Source of the DNA: Acidimicrobiia bacterium
GTDB taxonomy: Bacteria; Actinomycetota; Acidimicrobiia; Acidimicrobiales; UBA8592
Direction: 5' to 3'
Assembly (NCBI GenBank): GCA_030431575.1
Contig: JAUIIS010000008.1
Coordinates: forward strand, 1 to 43,132
Length of the DNA: 43,132 nt
The first letter of the stretch is position 1; each line of letters begins with the position of its first letter. The notes beneath the pieces were generated by a model. That model was given only the letters and a program-made list of their open reading frames with translations. It was not told where the DNA came from and did no database searches. Positions 26,993 to 36,188 of the stretch are shown piece after piece. The translations under genes were made by a program, and so were the position numbers.

Positions 26993-28960
26993 ATGAACTC
27001 CTTCCTCGGTACCGCCGCGGTCATCGCTGCGCTGGCCGCGGCCATTGTTGGTATTGGCCTGTTGGTGACCGGCATTAGGCTGCGTCGATCCGACATGCTG
27101 CGCTCGGGGGCTCGGTACGGCTACGTGATGTTCGCGGCCATGCTGTTTGCCACCATCATCATGCAACGGGCGCTGATTACCCGGGACTTCACGGTGCTCT
27201 TCGTCGCCGAACACGGCAGCTCCCGAACCCCGCCGTTGTTCAACGTGGCCACTATGTGGTCGGCGCTGGAAGGCTCCATTTTGTTGTGGGGGCTCGTCCT
27301 TGCCGGCTATGTGGCCATCGTCGTGCACAAGTTCCGTGACCGCCTCAGCGACCCGTTAGTTAGTTGGGCGCTGGTTGTCTTGTTTGTCGTGTCTGGGTTC
27401 TTCTTTGCGCTGATGATGGGTCCCGCCGACCCCTTCACCAGCTTTGACCCCACCCCCGGGTTCGACGGGCCCGGCCCCAACCCGCTGCTTCAAAACCACA
27501 TCCTCGTTGCCTTCCACCCGCCCATGCTTTACCTGGGTTACGTGGGGTTCACGGTGCCGTTTGCTTTTGCCATCGCTGCCCTCATCACCGGACGCCTCGG
27601 CGAAGGCTGGCTGCTTGAGACACGCCGCTGGACCCTGTTTTCGTGGGGGTTCCTCACCGCAGGCATCATCTTGGGTTCTTGGTGGGCCTACGACGTGTTG
27701 GGCTGGGGCGGCTACTGGGGCTGGGACCCAGTAGAGAACGCGTCGTTGTTGCCGTGGCTTACGGGCACCGCGTACTTGCATTCGGTGCTCGTCCAAGAAC
27801 GGCGCGGCATGTTGCGGGTTTGGAACCTGTCGCTGGTGTGCGCCACATTCTCACTCACCATCTTGGGCACCTTTATCACCCGCTCCGGTGTGCTTGCCTC
27901 GGTGCACGCGTTCTCCGAAGGCGGGGTAGGTACCTGGCTCATTAGCTTCTTTGCGGCCACCGTGGTGGTGACGGTCGGCCTGATCTTTTGGCGAGGTGAC
28001 CGGCTCCGAAGCCCTGGTGCTATCGACTCGCCGTTGTCTCGCGAAGGCGCCTTTTTGGCAAACAACTTGGCCTTTGCGGCCTTTGCCTTCATCATCTTGC
28101 TGGGAACCGTGTTCCCGCTCATTGTCGAGGCCGTCAATGGCAACCAAGTGTCCATTGGGGTCCCCTACTTCGAACGCATGACCATGCCTGTGGGCATCGT
28201 GCTGCTCTTTCTCATGGCCGTGGCCCCGGTCTTGCCATGGCGCAAAGCCAGCGGCGAGGTGTTGTCCAAGCGGCTCGAGTGGCCAGCTTGGTTTGGTGTG
28301 GCCACCTTGGTGTTTGCGCTGGTTGTCGGTGCGCGCGGGTTAGCGCCATTGATTGGCTTTGGGCTCGCGGGATTTGCCGCTGGTGCGGCGATTCGCCAGT
28401 TGGTGCTCGCCACCAGGCGTCAGGGCTGGCGGGGCTTCGTTGGACGGGCCAATGGCGGCATGATCGTGCACCTTGGCGTCATTGTGTTGGCCTGTGGGCT
28501 GGTGGCCAGCTCGTCATACATCCGCCAAGCCGAGTTTGAGCTCGGTCCCGGCGAAACGTTTGCCCTGGGTGACACCGACATCACCTATGTCTCGGCCGAA
28601 ACTGTCGTGCACGACAATCGGGTAGAACAACGCGCGAACCTTGTGGTCGACGGCAATGAGCTAACAACCTCGCTCGAACAGTTTGTGACCAGTGGCCAGG
28701 TGGTGGCCGCCCCAGGGACCCGCTCCACGATCTCTGCCGACGTCCAGGTGGCGTTGTTGCGTTACCCCGAAACCGACGACGGTGATGTCATCCTCCGCGC
28801 CACGCGCCAGCCGCTCATAGCTTGGCTGTGGACCGGCGGCCTGATCATGTTGCTCGGGACGGCGCTGTCGGCCTTCCCAGCTCGCGGCAGCCGCAAGCCC
28901 ACCGATCCAACATCGGCCCCGCTGCCCAACGCGGACCCCGACAGGGCCACAACCTCATGA
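26993..28960 (+). CDS. ccmF: Haem lyase CcmF
   Basis: WGGYWGWDPVENASLLPWLTGTAYLHSV WWD motif; multiple TMs; NHILVAFHPPMLYLGYVGFTVPFAFAI. Confidence 0.95.
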   Translation: MNSFLGTAAVIAALAAAIVGIGLLVTGIRLRRSDMLRSGARYGYVMFAAMLFATIIMQRALITRDFTVLFVAEHGSSRTPPLFNVATMWSALEGSILLWGLVLAGYVAIVVHKFRDRLSDPLVSWALVVLFVVSGFFFALMMGPADPFTSFDPTPGFDGPGPNPLLQNHILVAFHPPMLYLGYVGFTVPFAFAIAALITGRLGEGWLLETRRWTLFSWGFLTAGIILGSWWAYDVLGWGGYWGWDPVENASLLPWLTGTAYLHSVLVQERRGMLRVWNLSLVCATFSLTILGTFITRSGVLASVHAFSEGGVGTWLISFFAATVVVTVGLIFWRGDRLRSPGAIDSPLSREGAFLANNLAFAAFAFIILLGTVFPLIVEAVNGNQVSIGVPYFERMTMPVGIVLLFLMAVAPVLPWRKASGEVLSKRLEWPAWFGVATLVFALVVGARGLAPLIGFGLAGFAAGAAIRQLVLATRRQGWRGFVGRANGGMIVHLGVIVLACGLVASSSYIRQAEFELGPGETFALGDTDITYVSAETVVHDNRVEQRANLVVDGNELTTSLEQFVTSGQVVAAPGTRSTISADVQVALLRYPETDDGDVILRATRQPLIAWLWTGGLIMLLGTALSAFPARGSRKPTDPTSAPLPNADPDRATTS

Positions 28961-29544
28961 GCGATCTCCAGGCAGGCGAAGAGTCCCAGCGGACCGCAAC
29001 GTTGTCCGGGGTGCGCCTTGCGGCTCTGGTTGTCGGCGTCGTGTTGATCGCCTTTGTTGGGCTGTTGGCTACCAGCGGTCGCCACGAGAACCCTGCTCCG
29101 GACGCGGCAGTCGGCGAAGCCGTGCCATTGGTGTCTGGCATCTCCTACGACGACACCACCTTCGACCTCGAGGAGGTGCTGGCTGCTAACCGCACTGTCG
29201 AGGCCAGCGAACAGGAATGGGTGGTTGTTAACTTCTTTGCCAGCTGGTGCATTCCTTGTCAGGTGGAGCACCCCGACCTGGTCCGCTTCGACACCGAGGG
29301 TGTGGCCTGCCCCACCCGGTTGGTCGGGGTGAGTATCCAAGACAGCCCTGAGCGCGTCGAGGAGTTCTTCGACGAACGCGGTGGCGACTGGCCCGTGCTT
29401 GTTGGCGATACGAATCCCACCATCATCGACTTTGGCGTTACTGCGCCGCCGGAGACCTTTGTCATCACTCCCGCAGGCATCATCGGCGCAAAGTTCATTG
29501 GACCGGTTACCTACGACGACCTGGCCGAGGTCATTCCATGTTGA
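28957..29544 (+). CDS. ccmG: Thioredoxin-like CcmG/DsbE
   Basis: VVNFFASWCIPCQVEHPDL; GVTAPPETFVITPAGIIGAKFIGPV. ATGA overlap at 28957; ORF-track start at 28822 is too far upstream. Confidence 0.9.
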   Translation: MSDLQAGEESQRTATLSGVRLAALVVGVVLIAFVGLLATSGRHENPAPDAAVGEAVPLVSGISYDDTTFDLEEVLAANRTVEASEQEWVVVNFFASWCIPCQVEHPDLVRFDTEGVACPTRLVGVSIQDSPERVEEFFDERGGDWPVLVGDTNPTIIDFGVTAPPETFVITPAGIIGAKFIGPVTYDDLAEVIPC

Positions 29545-30062
29545 GCCCAGGACGCGTCCGGGCGCTGTCTTGGGTGTTGCTTGGCACCGTGGCCATCGCT
29601 GCCCTTGTCTATGGCACCATCGACAATGACGGGCCGAAGAGCAATGCCGAGAGGGCCGCGGCTGTTGCCGCCACGGTGGCCTGCCCTGAATGCGACGGCC
29701 AACCGGTGTCGGACTCCAACGCCCCCATCGCCGAGATCATCCGCGTGGAAATCAAGAAGCAAGTCGATGCTGGTCTCACCGATGCCCAGATTCGCCAAAC
29801 GTACGTCGATCAATATGGCGAATGGGTCGACCTCAGCCCAAGCCGCAGCGGGCTGACAGGAGTGGTCTGGATTGCCCCGTTCCTGGTGATTGGTTTGGCC
29901 GTTGGAGCGTTGGCCATCGCCTTTGCCCGGTGGAACGCCAACGCTAGCAATCAGTCGGCGTCTGCAGAAGACCACCAGCTGGTCCAACAAGCCCAATCAC
30001 GCGGGCAGAGCACCCGGCCCGCCGCAGGTGGCGACACCAGTGACATTGGTGAGGGGCAGTGA
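29538..30062 (+). CDS. ccmH: CcmH
   Basis: VACPECDGQPVSDSNAPIAEIIRVEIKKQVDAGLTDAQIRQTYVDQYGEWVDLSP. Confidence 0.9.
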   Translation: MLSPGRVRALSWVLLGTVAIAALVYGTIDNDGPKSNAERAAAVAATVACPECDGQPVSDSNAPIAEIIRVEIKKQVDAGLTDAQIRQTYVDQYGEWVDLSPSRSGLTGVVWIAPFLVIGLAVGALAIAFARWNANASNQSASAEDHQLVQQAQSRGQSTRPAAGGDTSDIGEGQ

Positions 30063-31237
30063 CCGACACTAAACCTCGAAGATTCGACGCAGACCGGCTG
30101 GCGGCGCTCGAAGAAGAACGTGACTTCTTGTTGGGATCGTTGCGGGATCTTGAAGCCGAGCTTGGCGCCGGCGACATCGACCAGGCTGACTACGAGCAGC
30201 TCAAAGACGACTACACCCGACGCGCGGCTTCGGTACTTCGAGCCATCGACGGTCAACAGCAGGCCATGGCGCCCAAGAAGGGCATCGATTGGAAAAGGGC
30301 CGCCGTATGGCTGGTTTCTTTGGCGTTGCTTGGAGCAATCAGCGGTGTTCTGCTGGCACGCGCATCTGGCACAAGAACGGGTGGTGAGTCTGCGACAGGC
30401 GAAGTGCGCGAAAGCGTGGTCTCTCGACTCAACCAGGCTCGGGCCCTGCTGGGCGACCAGACGCAGTGGGACCAAGCCATCGAGCTGTATCAAGAGATCG
30501 TCGACGAGCAGCCGTCCAACACCGAAGCCCTCACCTACCAAGCATGGTTGCAGTATCGCCGCGGCGACGACAGCGAAGGACCCATCAACCTTCTTCGCGA
30601 GGCCACTTCTGTCGACCCCGCGTACGCCGACGCCACCGTGTTTCTCACCATCGTGTTGGCCGACGCTGGGCGCTACGAAGAAGCTGCCGATGCCCTTCGT
30701 GGCCTTGACCCCGAGACCACGCCCGAAGGTGTGGGAGGTCTTGTGGCCCAACGCGGTCTGGTTGGCGAGGTTTTTGGCGAGGCCGTCTACCCCATGCTCA
30801 ACCAGGGCACAGACCACACCCTTGAAAGCCTCAACCTCACGGTGTCTCAGGCGCTCAACGCCGCTGGCTATCTGCTCGACACCGACAAGCAGGATCGCAC
30901 TGTCGCCGCGCTGATGCTGTATCGAGCGGTCAACGAAGTCGAGGCAGACAACACAGCAGCGCTCAGCCGCCGGGCCATGCTGATGGCGCTCACGTTCGAT
31001 CCCGATCTATTGGTCGAAGCAGAGAAGCTGGCAGACCAGGCCGTGGCCTCGGACCCCGACGACGCAGAGGCCCTGCTGACCAGGGTCACGGTGTTGGTCA
31101 TTCTGGAGGACCCCCAAGGCCAGTTGTGCGACGACGTCGCGACGCTGCTGGCGCTGTCGCCGTTGGAACAAGCCGTACAGGATCAACTGGCTGCGCTTGA
31201 CGTAGCGTCGCGTTGCGAGCTACCCGCAGACAGCTAG
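30059..31237 (+). CDS. ccmI: CcmI-like TPR protein
   Basis: N-terminal coiled region plus TM (WLVSLALLGAISGVLLAR), TPR units (WDQAIELYQEIVDEQPSNTEALTYQAWLQYRRGD). GTG start overlapping ccmH stop. Confidence 0.75.
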   Translation: MTDTKPRRFDADRLAALEEERDFLLGSLRDLEAELGAGDIDQADYEQLKDDYTRRAASVLRAIDGQQQAMAPKKGIDWKRAAVWLVSLALLGAISGVLLARASGTRTGGESATGEVRESVVSRLNQARALLGDQTQWDQAIELYQEIVDEQPSNTEALTYQAWLQYRRGDDSEGPINLLREATSVDPAYADATVFLTIVLADAGRYEEAADALRGLDPETTPEGVGGLVAQRGLVGEVFGEAVYPMLNQGTDHTLESLNLTVSQALNAAGYLLDTDKQDRTVAALMLYRAVNEVEADNTAALSRRAMLMALTFDPDLLVEAEKLADQAVASDPDDAEALLTRVTVLVILEDPQGQLCDDVATLLALSPLEQAVQDQLAALDVASRCELPADS

Positions 31238-31465
31238 CCGTCCGCTCCAGCAGTGTCGCTGCCATGTGCTCGGTGTCAGATTCGGGTTGCCGCTTACTGC
31301 GCCGAGTGCCTGTCCGGCTCTTTCGCCTACTCATTCGCCGTCGCCTGGACAGCTCGCTGGGTAGCGACCCCTTGCGGTAGAGCAGGATTATGGCTGCGCA
31401 CACGCAGGGTTGCCGAGCTGGCGATGCTCGGCCGAACGGATAACCGCTCTAACCCGGTCAGAGCA

Positions 31466-31921
31466 CTAGGGCATCGAGTAGCGGGCTTCGGTGATCGCAT
31501 TGTCGTTCACTGTCAAGGTCCAGATGGAACCTTTGGCGCAACTAGACCCGCGGACTTCGGCGCCGTCGGCGGCCAGGAGATCGAGCACCGCAGGGATAAG
31601 GTTTCCGTGGCTGCAAAGCGCAGCCGTGGAATCACCACGAACAAGCCGCTGCATCAACGAGACGGTTGCCTTAGGGCTTTCCTCTTCCCAGAGGGCCTGG
31701 TTCGTCTCAACGCGGCGGCCCAGCATGGTGGCCAGCGGAGTGACCGTTTGGATGCAACGCGTTGCTGGGGAGGACAAGATGCTCTCGACTCCAGCGTTGC
31801 CAAGGTGTTCAGCGATGCGTTTTGCCTGCAGGCGGCCAGCTTCGTCGAGTTCTCGGTTGATGTCACTCGGCGCGTTGGTTCGCTGGCCAGCTGTGCTGTG
31901 TCTGATCAGGTAAATGGTCAT
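31466..31921 (-). CDS. SixA-like phosphohistidine phosphatase (histidine phosphatase superfamily)
   Basis: MTIYLIRHSTAGQR, ELDEAGRLQAKRIAEHL, ILSSPATRCIQTVTPLA, CSHGNLIPAVLDLL. Confidence 0.87.
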   Translation of the reverse strand: MTIYLIRHSTAGQRTNAPSDINRELDEAGRLQAKRIAEHLGNAGVESILSSPATRCIQTVTPLATMLGRRVETNQALWEEESPKATVSLMQRLVRGDSTAALCSHGNLIPAVLDLLAADGAEVRGSSCAKGSIWTLTVNDNAITEARYSMP

Positions 31922-32063
31922 GAGAGGGGGGCGCCCGCAGGCTCCGAGACGCGTTCGGGGCTGAGGCCGTCGATTGACACTACTCGGGCCGACCCGTTGG
32001 CCCCAACTGTGTTCGCTTCGTCGGCTCTTTCGCGCCGCCTCCTGACTCTCCGTAACTGCGAAA

Positions 32064-32190
32064 CCGCAAGCCGCGGGGTCAGCCGCGGGGTCAGACCCTC
32101 AACGTTGACCCCGTCGGGGGTTGTTGCCGGGTCGGGCAGCGGCAACGGGGTCAACGTTGAACGTTGAGGGTCTGACCCCAGGGCTTGCGG
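32064..32190. repeat. REP/BIME-like composite inverted repeat
   Basis: CCGCAAG...GGGGTCAGACCCTCAACGTTGACCCCGT and ACGGGGTCAACGTTGAACGTTGAGGGTCTGACCCC...CTTGCGG face each other. The centre forms its own hairpin GTTGCCG-N10-CGGCAAC. Confidence 0.75.
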
Positions 32191-32334
32191 GATAGGGGCT
32201 GTTCGGCAGGCTGGTTCTGGGGTGAGATCGGTAGTCTTAGCGGAGGACAGTTTGCGCTGTTCGTGTATGAGTAACCCCCGCCGGTAGCTGTTTGCGCCCC
32301 CAGACTGCGGCTGCCATGAAGGAGCCAGCAACAC

Positions 32335-33477
32335 ATGGCCGTGACCGAAGAACAGATCATCGATGCCCTACGCCCTGTCGAAGACCCCGAGCTGCACCGC
32401 AGCATCGTCGACCTCGGCATGGTCAAAGAGGTCGTCATCGTCGACACCGATGTGACCATCCAGATAGCGCTCACCATTGCTGGGTGTCCGCTGCGCAACG
32501 AAATCGATGGCCGCGTCAAGGGTGCTGTCGAGGCGCTCGATGGTGTCAGCACCAGCGCGGTCGACTTCACGGTCATGAACGACGAAGAGCGAGCCGCAGT
32601 GCGCCAGCTCGTCCACGGCGACCCCGCAGCTACCGCAGGTAGTCAGCAAGCGCATGGCCACGCCGAGGGCCGCGAGATCCCCTTTGCCGACCCGTCCTCC
32701 AAGACCCGAGTCTTGCTAATTGCATCGGGCAAAGGTGGCGTGGGCAAGTCTTCGGTCACGTCCAACTTGGCGATTGCCTTGGCCAATCGCGGCAAGAGCA
32801 CCGCCATCATTGACGCAGACGTCTGGGGATTCTCGATCCCACGCATGCTGGGTATCGACCGGGCCCCGGTGGTCATCGACGAGATGTTGATCCCGCCCGA
32901 GGTGCACGGCGTACGTGCCATCTCCATGGGTTTCTTCGCCAAAGAAGACCAGCCCGTTATCTGGCGCGGCCCCATGCTGCACAAGGCGTTGGAGCAATTC
33001 CTCACTGACGTCTACTGGAACGACCCCGACTTCGTCCTCATCGACTTGCCGCCCGGCACCGGGGACATTTCGCTGTCGCTGGCACAGTTCTTGCCACGCG
33101 CCGAGGTCTACGTTGTCACGACCCCGCAGCCAGCAGCGCAGCGCGTTGCCCAACGTGCCGCATTCATGGCCGACACCGTCAACCTTGAGGTCAAGGGCAT
33201 CATCGAGAACATGAGCTGGTTCACTGGCGACGACGGGAAGCAATACTTCTTGTTCGGTTCCGGTGGCGGCAAGGAACTCGCAGATCGCTTAGAAGTACCT
33301 TTGCTGGGTATGGTGCCGCTGACGCCCGAGCTTCGCGAAGGCGCCGACTCGGGCAACCCGCTCGTGGCAACCAATCCAAACAGCGAAGCTGGGAAAGTCT
33401 TTGCGGCGATGGCCGAAACCATCGACGTGGAACTTGCCCCAACCCGTCGCTACCACCCAGAACTCAAAGTCATCTAA
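32335..33477 (+). CDS. Mrp/ApbC-type P-loop ATPase with N-terminal MIP18-like (DUF59) domain
   Basis: IASGKGGVGKSSVTSNLAIALANRG, DADVWGFSIPRMLG, VLIDLPPGTGDISLSLAQ; N-terminal ALRPVEDPELHRSIVDLGMV. Confidence 0.94.
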   Translation: MAVTEEQIIDALRPVEDPELHRSIVDLGMVKEVVIVDTDVTIQIALTIAGCPLRNEIDGRVKGAVEALDGVSTSAVDFTVMNDEERAAVRQLVHGDPAATAGSQQAHGHAEGREIPFADPSSKTRVLLIASGKGGVGKSSVTSNLAIALANRGKSTAIIDADVWGFSIPRMLGIDRAPVVIDEMLIPPEVHGVRAISMGFFAKEDQPVIWRGPMLHKALEQFLTDVYWNDPDFVLIDLPPGTGDISLSLAQFLPRAEVYVVTTPQPAAQRVAQRAAFMADTVNLEVKGIIENMSWFTGDDGKQYFLFGSGGGKELADRLEVPLLGMVPLTPELREGADSGNPLVATNPNSEAGKVFAAMAETIDVELAPTRRYHPELKVI

Positions 33478-33492
33478 ATCCGAGGAGCCCCC

Positions 33493-33723
33493 ATGATCGT
33501 GCGCATTGGCGTCAGTGACACCCCCAAAGAACTCGAAGTCGACATGGCCGACGATTCCGTCGACGCCCTCAAGAGCGACCTCGACGCCGCTCTTGGCGCA
33601 GCCGATGGCGTCTTGTGGCTCAACGACCGCCACGGCCGACAGGTCGGGGTTCCTGCTGGACGCATTGCGTATGTAGATCTCGGCGAACCTGGCTCGGGCC
33701 CAAAGATCGGGTTCGGCGCATAA
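33493..33723 (+). CDS. DUF3107 family protein
   Basis: MIVRIGVSDTPKELEVDMADDSVDALKSDLDAALG...GRQVGVPAGRIAYVDLGEP, matches the actinobacterial DUF3107 pattern. Confidence 0.8.
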   Translation: MIVRIGVSDTPKELEVDMADDSVDALKSDLDAALGAADGVLWLNDRHGRQVGVPAGRIAYVDLGEPGSGPKIGFGA

Positions 33724-33759
33724 CGCAGCGCTGCTTGAAGCCGGCGAGATTGCACGACC

Positions 33760-34698
33760 ATGACGTTGCTCGATCGCCGGCTGATCTTTGTCACAGGTAA
33801 GGGTGGCGTTGGCAAAACGAGCGTCGCCGCGGGCCTTGCGCTGATGGCGGCCAGCCGTGGCCAACGCACCTTGTTGTGTGATGTCGATGCTAAGGGCGGG
33901 GTAGCCGCGGCGTTCGAATCTGGGCCGCTGCGGTTTAAGCCTCAGGAGGTTTCCCCGAACCTCTTTGCCATGGTCATGGATACCGAGGAGTCGCTCAACG
34001 AGTACCTCCGGATCCAACTCCGCGTCCCGTTTGTGCCGCGCTTGGGTCCGTTGGCGCGTTCGTTCGACTTTGTGGCTTCGGCCGCTCCGGGCGTACGCGA
34101 AATCCTTGTTGTGGGAAAGCTGGCCCACGAGGTGCGCCAAAACAACTACGACCTCGTGGTGGTCGACGCGCCTGCCACAGGCCACGTTGTGGGTCAGCTG
34201 GCATCGCCAGCGGCGATCCACGATCTCGTTCGGGTCGGCCCAGTGCGCGACCAGACCGCCTGGATGCTCGACATCTTGCGCAACCCTTCGGTCACGGGCA
34301 CCGCCATTGTTGCGGTCCCCGAGGAGATGCCGGTCACCGAGACCATCGAGCTCGGCGAGCGACTGCAAGAAGAAACCGAAGTCGCTTTGGCAGGCGTGAT
34401 TGTCAATCGGGTGCTGCCCGAGCTTTTCTCTCGACGCGAGGAACTGGTCTTCGACCGGCTTGGGACCACGAAGGCGATGGAGCTCCTTTGCGCCGATGCG
34501 GGGGCTGCGACCGAGAAAGTGTTTGCTGGCGCTGAGCTCGCGGTGCGTCTACGCAGGTCGCGAGCTGCCCACATAGCGCGGCTCCGCGACGGTCTTCCAC
34601 CAGCCACCCCCATGTTGTTCGTGCCCGAGCTGTTCACCCGAGCCAGCGGCATTCGCGCCACCCGCATGCTGGCTGAAGCCCTGGAAGACGAGCTATGA
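33760..34698 (+). CDS. ArsA family ATPase (first of pair)
   Basis: LIFVTGKGGVGKTSVAAGLAL, LLCDVDAKGG, YDLVVVDAPATGH. Confidence 0.9.
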   Translation: MTLLDRRLIFVTGKGGVGKTSVAAGLALMAASRGQRTLLCDVDAKGGVAAAFESGPLRFKPQEVSPNLFAMVMDTEESLNEYLRIQLRVPFVPRLGPLARSFDFVASAAPGVREILVVGKLAHEVRQNNYDLVVVDAPATGHVVGQLASPAAIHDLVRVGPVRDQTAWMLDILRNPSVTGTAIVAVPEEMPVTETIELGERLQEETEVALAGVIVNRVLPELFSRREELVFDRLGTTKAMELLCADAGAATEKVFAGAELAVRLRRSRAAHIARLRDGLPPATPMLFVPELFTRASGIRATRMLAEALEDEL

Positions 34699-35843
34699 GC
34701 AGCGGCCAGTTGGGTCAGCTGTTGGCCTCGAAGGAGGTCATCATTGTCTGTGGGCCGGGCGGTGTTGGAAAGACGACGGTGTCGGCTGCAGCCGGCATTA
34801 AGGCGGCGCACGAGTTGGGTGGGCGCATATTGGTGCTCACGGTCGACCCTGCGCGTCGGTTAGCTACCGCGCTGGGGCTTGATCAGGTCGGGAATGAGGC
34901 CACCCAAATCGACCCGGAACGCCTCACCATCGACGGCATCGAAGCCCGCGGCGAGCTGTGGGTCGCTCAGCTAGATACCAAGGCATCATGGGATGACCTG
35001 GTGCGTCAACATGCCCCCGATGCAGCAACCCGCGACGCTATCTTGGCCAACACCTTGTACGAGAACGTCACCGCCAAGTTTGTGCAGAGCCACGATTACA
35101 TCGCCATGGAACGTCTGCATGACCTGCACGCCTCAGGTGACTATGACCTCATCATCATCGACACCCCGCCGTCGAGGCATGCTGTCGATTTCCTCGACGC
35201 CCCCGAACGCATGGCCGAGTTCTTCAGCAGTCGGCTGCTTCGGTGGCTCACCGTGCCGTACCGGTCAAAGCTGTTCACCGCGGCCTCAAAGCCGTTCTAT
35301 AGCGTGGCGGATCGGGTGCTTGGGCAGCAGTTCTTGCGAGAGATCGCCGACTTCTTTCTGCTGTTTCAGACCATGTACAAGGGGTTTGTGGAGCGGGCTA
35401 CCGAAGTGCAGCGCACGCTCCGCGACGACCGCACCAGCTTTGTGGTGGTTTCAACGCTCGAGGCGGCCTCGGTAAACGAGTGCCAGTACTTCATGGATGC
35501 CTTAGACGAGCGCGACCTTCATCTGGGAGGGGTTGTATTCAACCGGGCTCTCCCCAAATACTTCACGTCCCGACCAGCGTCTACTGCTGCTCGCAAGCTC
35601 GACCGCCACTGTGAATCGCTGGCAGCTGAGCTGGCACTTGGTGACTACGCACCAGAGATGGTTGCGCGGGTGATCAGTGATGTGGCCACAGGCTTCTTGG
35701 ACTTCAGTTTGGCTGCCACTCGCCAAGCCGAGACCAAGGCGCGTCTTGTGTCCGCTCCAGGCGTGGGTGTCACCACCCTGGCACTCTTGGCCGCTGATGC
35801 CTCAGACTTCGAAACGCTCACGACCATCTCACGCAGCCTCTAG
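34695..35843 (+). CDS. ArsA family ATPase (second of pair)
   Basis: VIIVCGPGGVGKTTVSAAAGIKAA, VLTVDPARRLATALGLD, DLIIIDTPPSRHAVDFLDAP; ATGA overlap with the first. Stop TAG lies inside the left terminal repeat of the downstream MITE-like element. Confidence 0.9.
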   Translation: MSSGQLGQLLASKEVIIVCGPGGVGKTTVSAAAGIKAAHELGGRILVLTVDPARRLATALGLDQVGNEATQIDPERLTIDGIEARGELWVAQLDTKASWDDLVRQHAPDAATRDAILANTLYENVTAKFVQSHDYIAMERLHDLHASGDYDLIIIDTPPSRHAVDFLDAPERMAEFFSSRLLRWLTVPYRSKLFTAASKPFYSVADRVLGQQFLREIADFFLLFQTMYKGFVERATEVQRTLRDDRTSFVVVSTLEAASVNECQYFMDALDERDLHLGGVVFNRALPKYFTSRPASTAARKLDRHCESLAAELALGDYAPEMVARVISDVATGFLDFSLAATRQAETKARLVSAPGVGVTTLALLAADASDFETLTTISRSL

Positions 35844-36006
35844 TGTCCTGAGTCAGAAGAGCGGTGAATTAGTCGGCTGAGAATGCGCTGTTCAGCGAGG
35901 CGCAGGTTCGAAAGCGCACTCCGGCGCGTGCGATGAGAACCCGCAACGCAGCTGAGCTGCGCATGCGAAGGTGAATACACCGGCGAACTTCTGACTCAGG
36001 ACACTA
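35841..36006. mobile_element. MITE-like element, 166 bp, perfect 19-bp terminal inverted repeats
   Basis: TAGTGTCCTGAGTCAGAAG (35841-35859) ... CTTCTGACTCAGGACACTA (35988-36006). Outer TA on both sides is compatible with a TA target duplication (IS630/Tc1-mariner type). No coding capacity. Confidence 0.75.
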
Positions 36007-36053
36007 CGGCCCCAGCGGCCCGGCCCGCGGGCCGAGAGCGGGAAATGGGCGCC

Positions 36054-36093
36054 AGGACCTGTGCGGTGACCATGGCCTAGCCGCGCAGGTCCT
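36054..36093 (+). other. 13-bp hairpin upstream of the sensor kinase gene
   Basis: AGGACCTGTGCGG ... CCGCGCAGGTCCT, one U-G pair, 14-nt loop. Confidence 0.5.
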
Positions 36094-36188
36094 AAGCACA
36101 GTCGTTCCGGGGTCTCAACCCGAAGCCCGAGGCCGCCTCGGCGTGCTAGTGAGCGCGCAGTAGCGACGGGAGCGGCCATACTGGCGCC

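Noticed and set aside
31250-31440. tRNA-like fragment (GATTCGGGTTGCC) between ccmI and sixA
   Set aside because: No acceptor stem or cloverleaf could be assembled on either strand; the T-arm resemblance is incidental.
33289-34368. 359-aa minus-strand ORF antisense to mrp/DUF3107/arsA
   Set aside because: Spans three supported genes on the other strand; GC-driven artefact.
35895-35915. GGTTCGAA tRNA T-loop-like sequence inside the MITE-like element
   Set aside because: No flanking cloverleaf; part of the element's internal imperfect palindrome.
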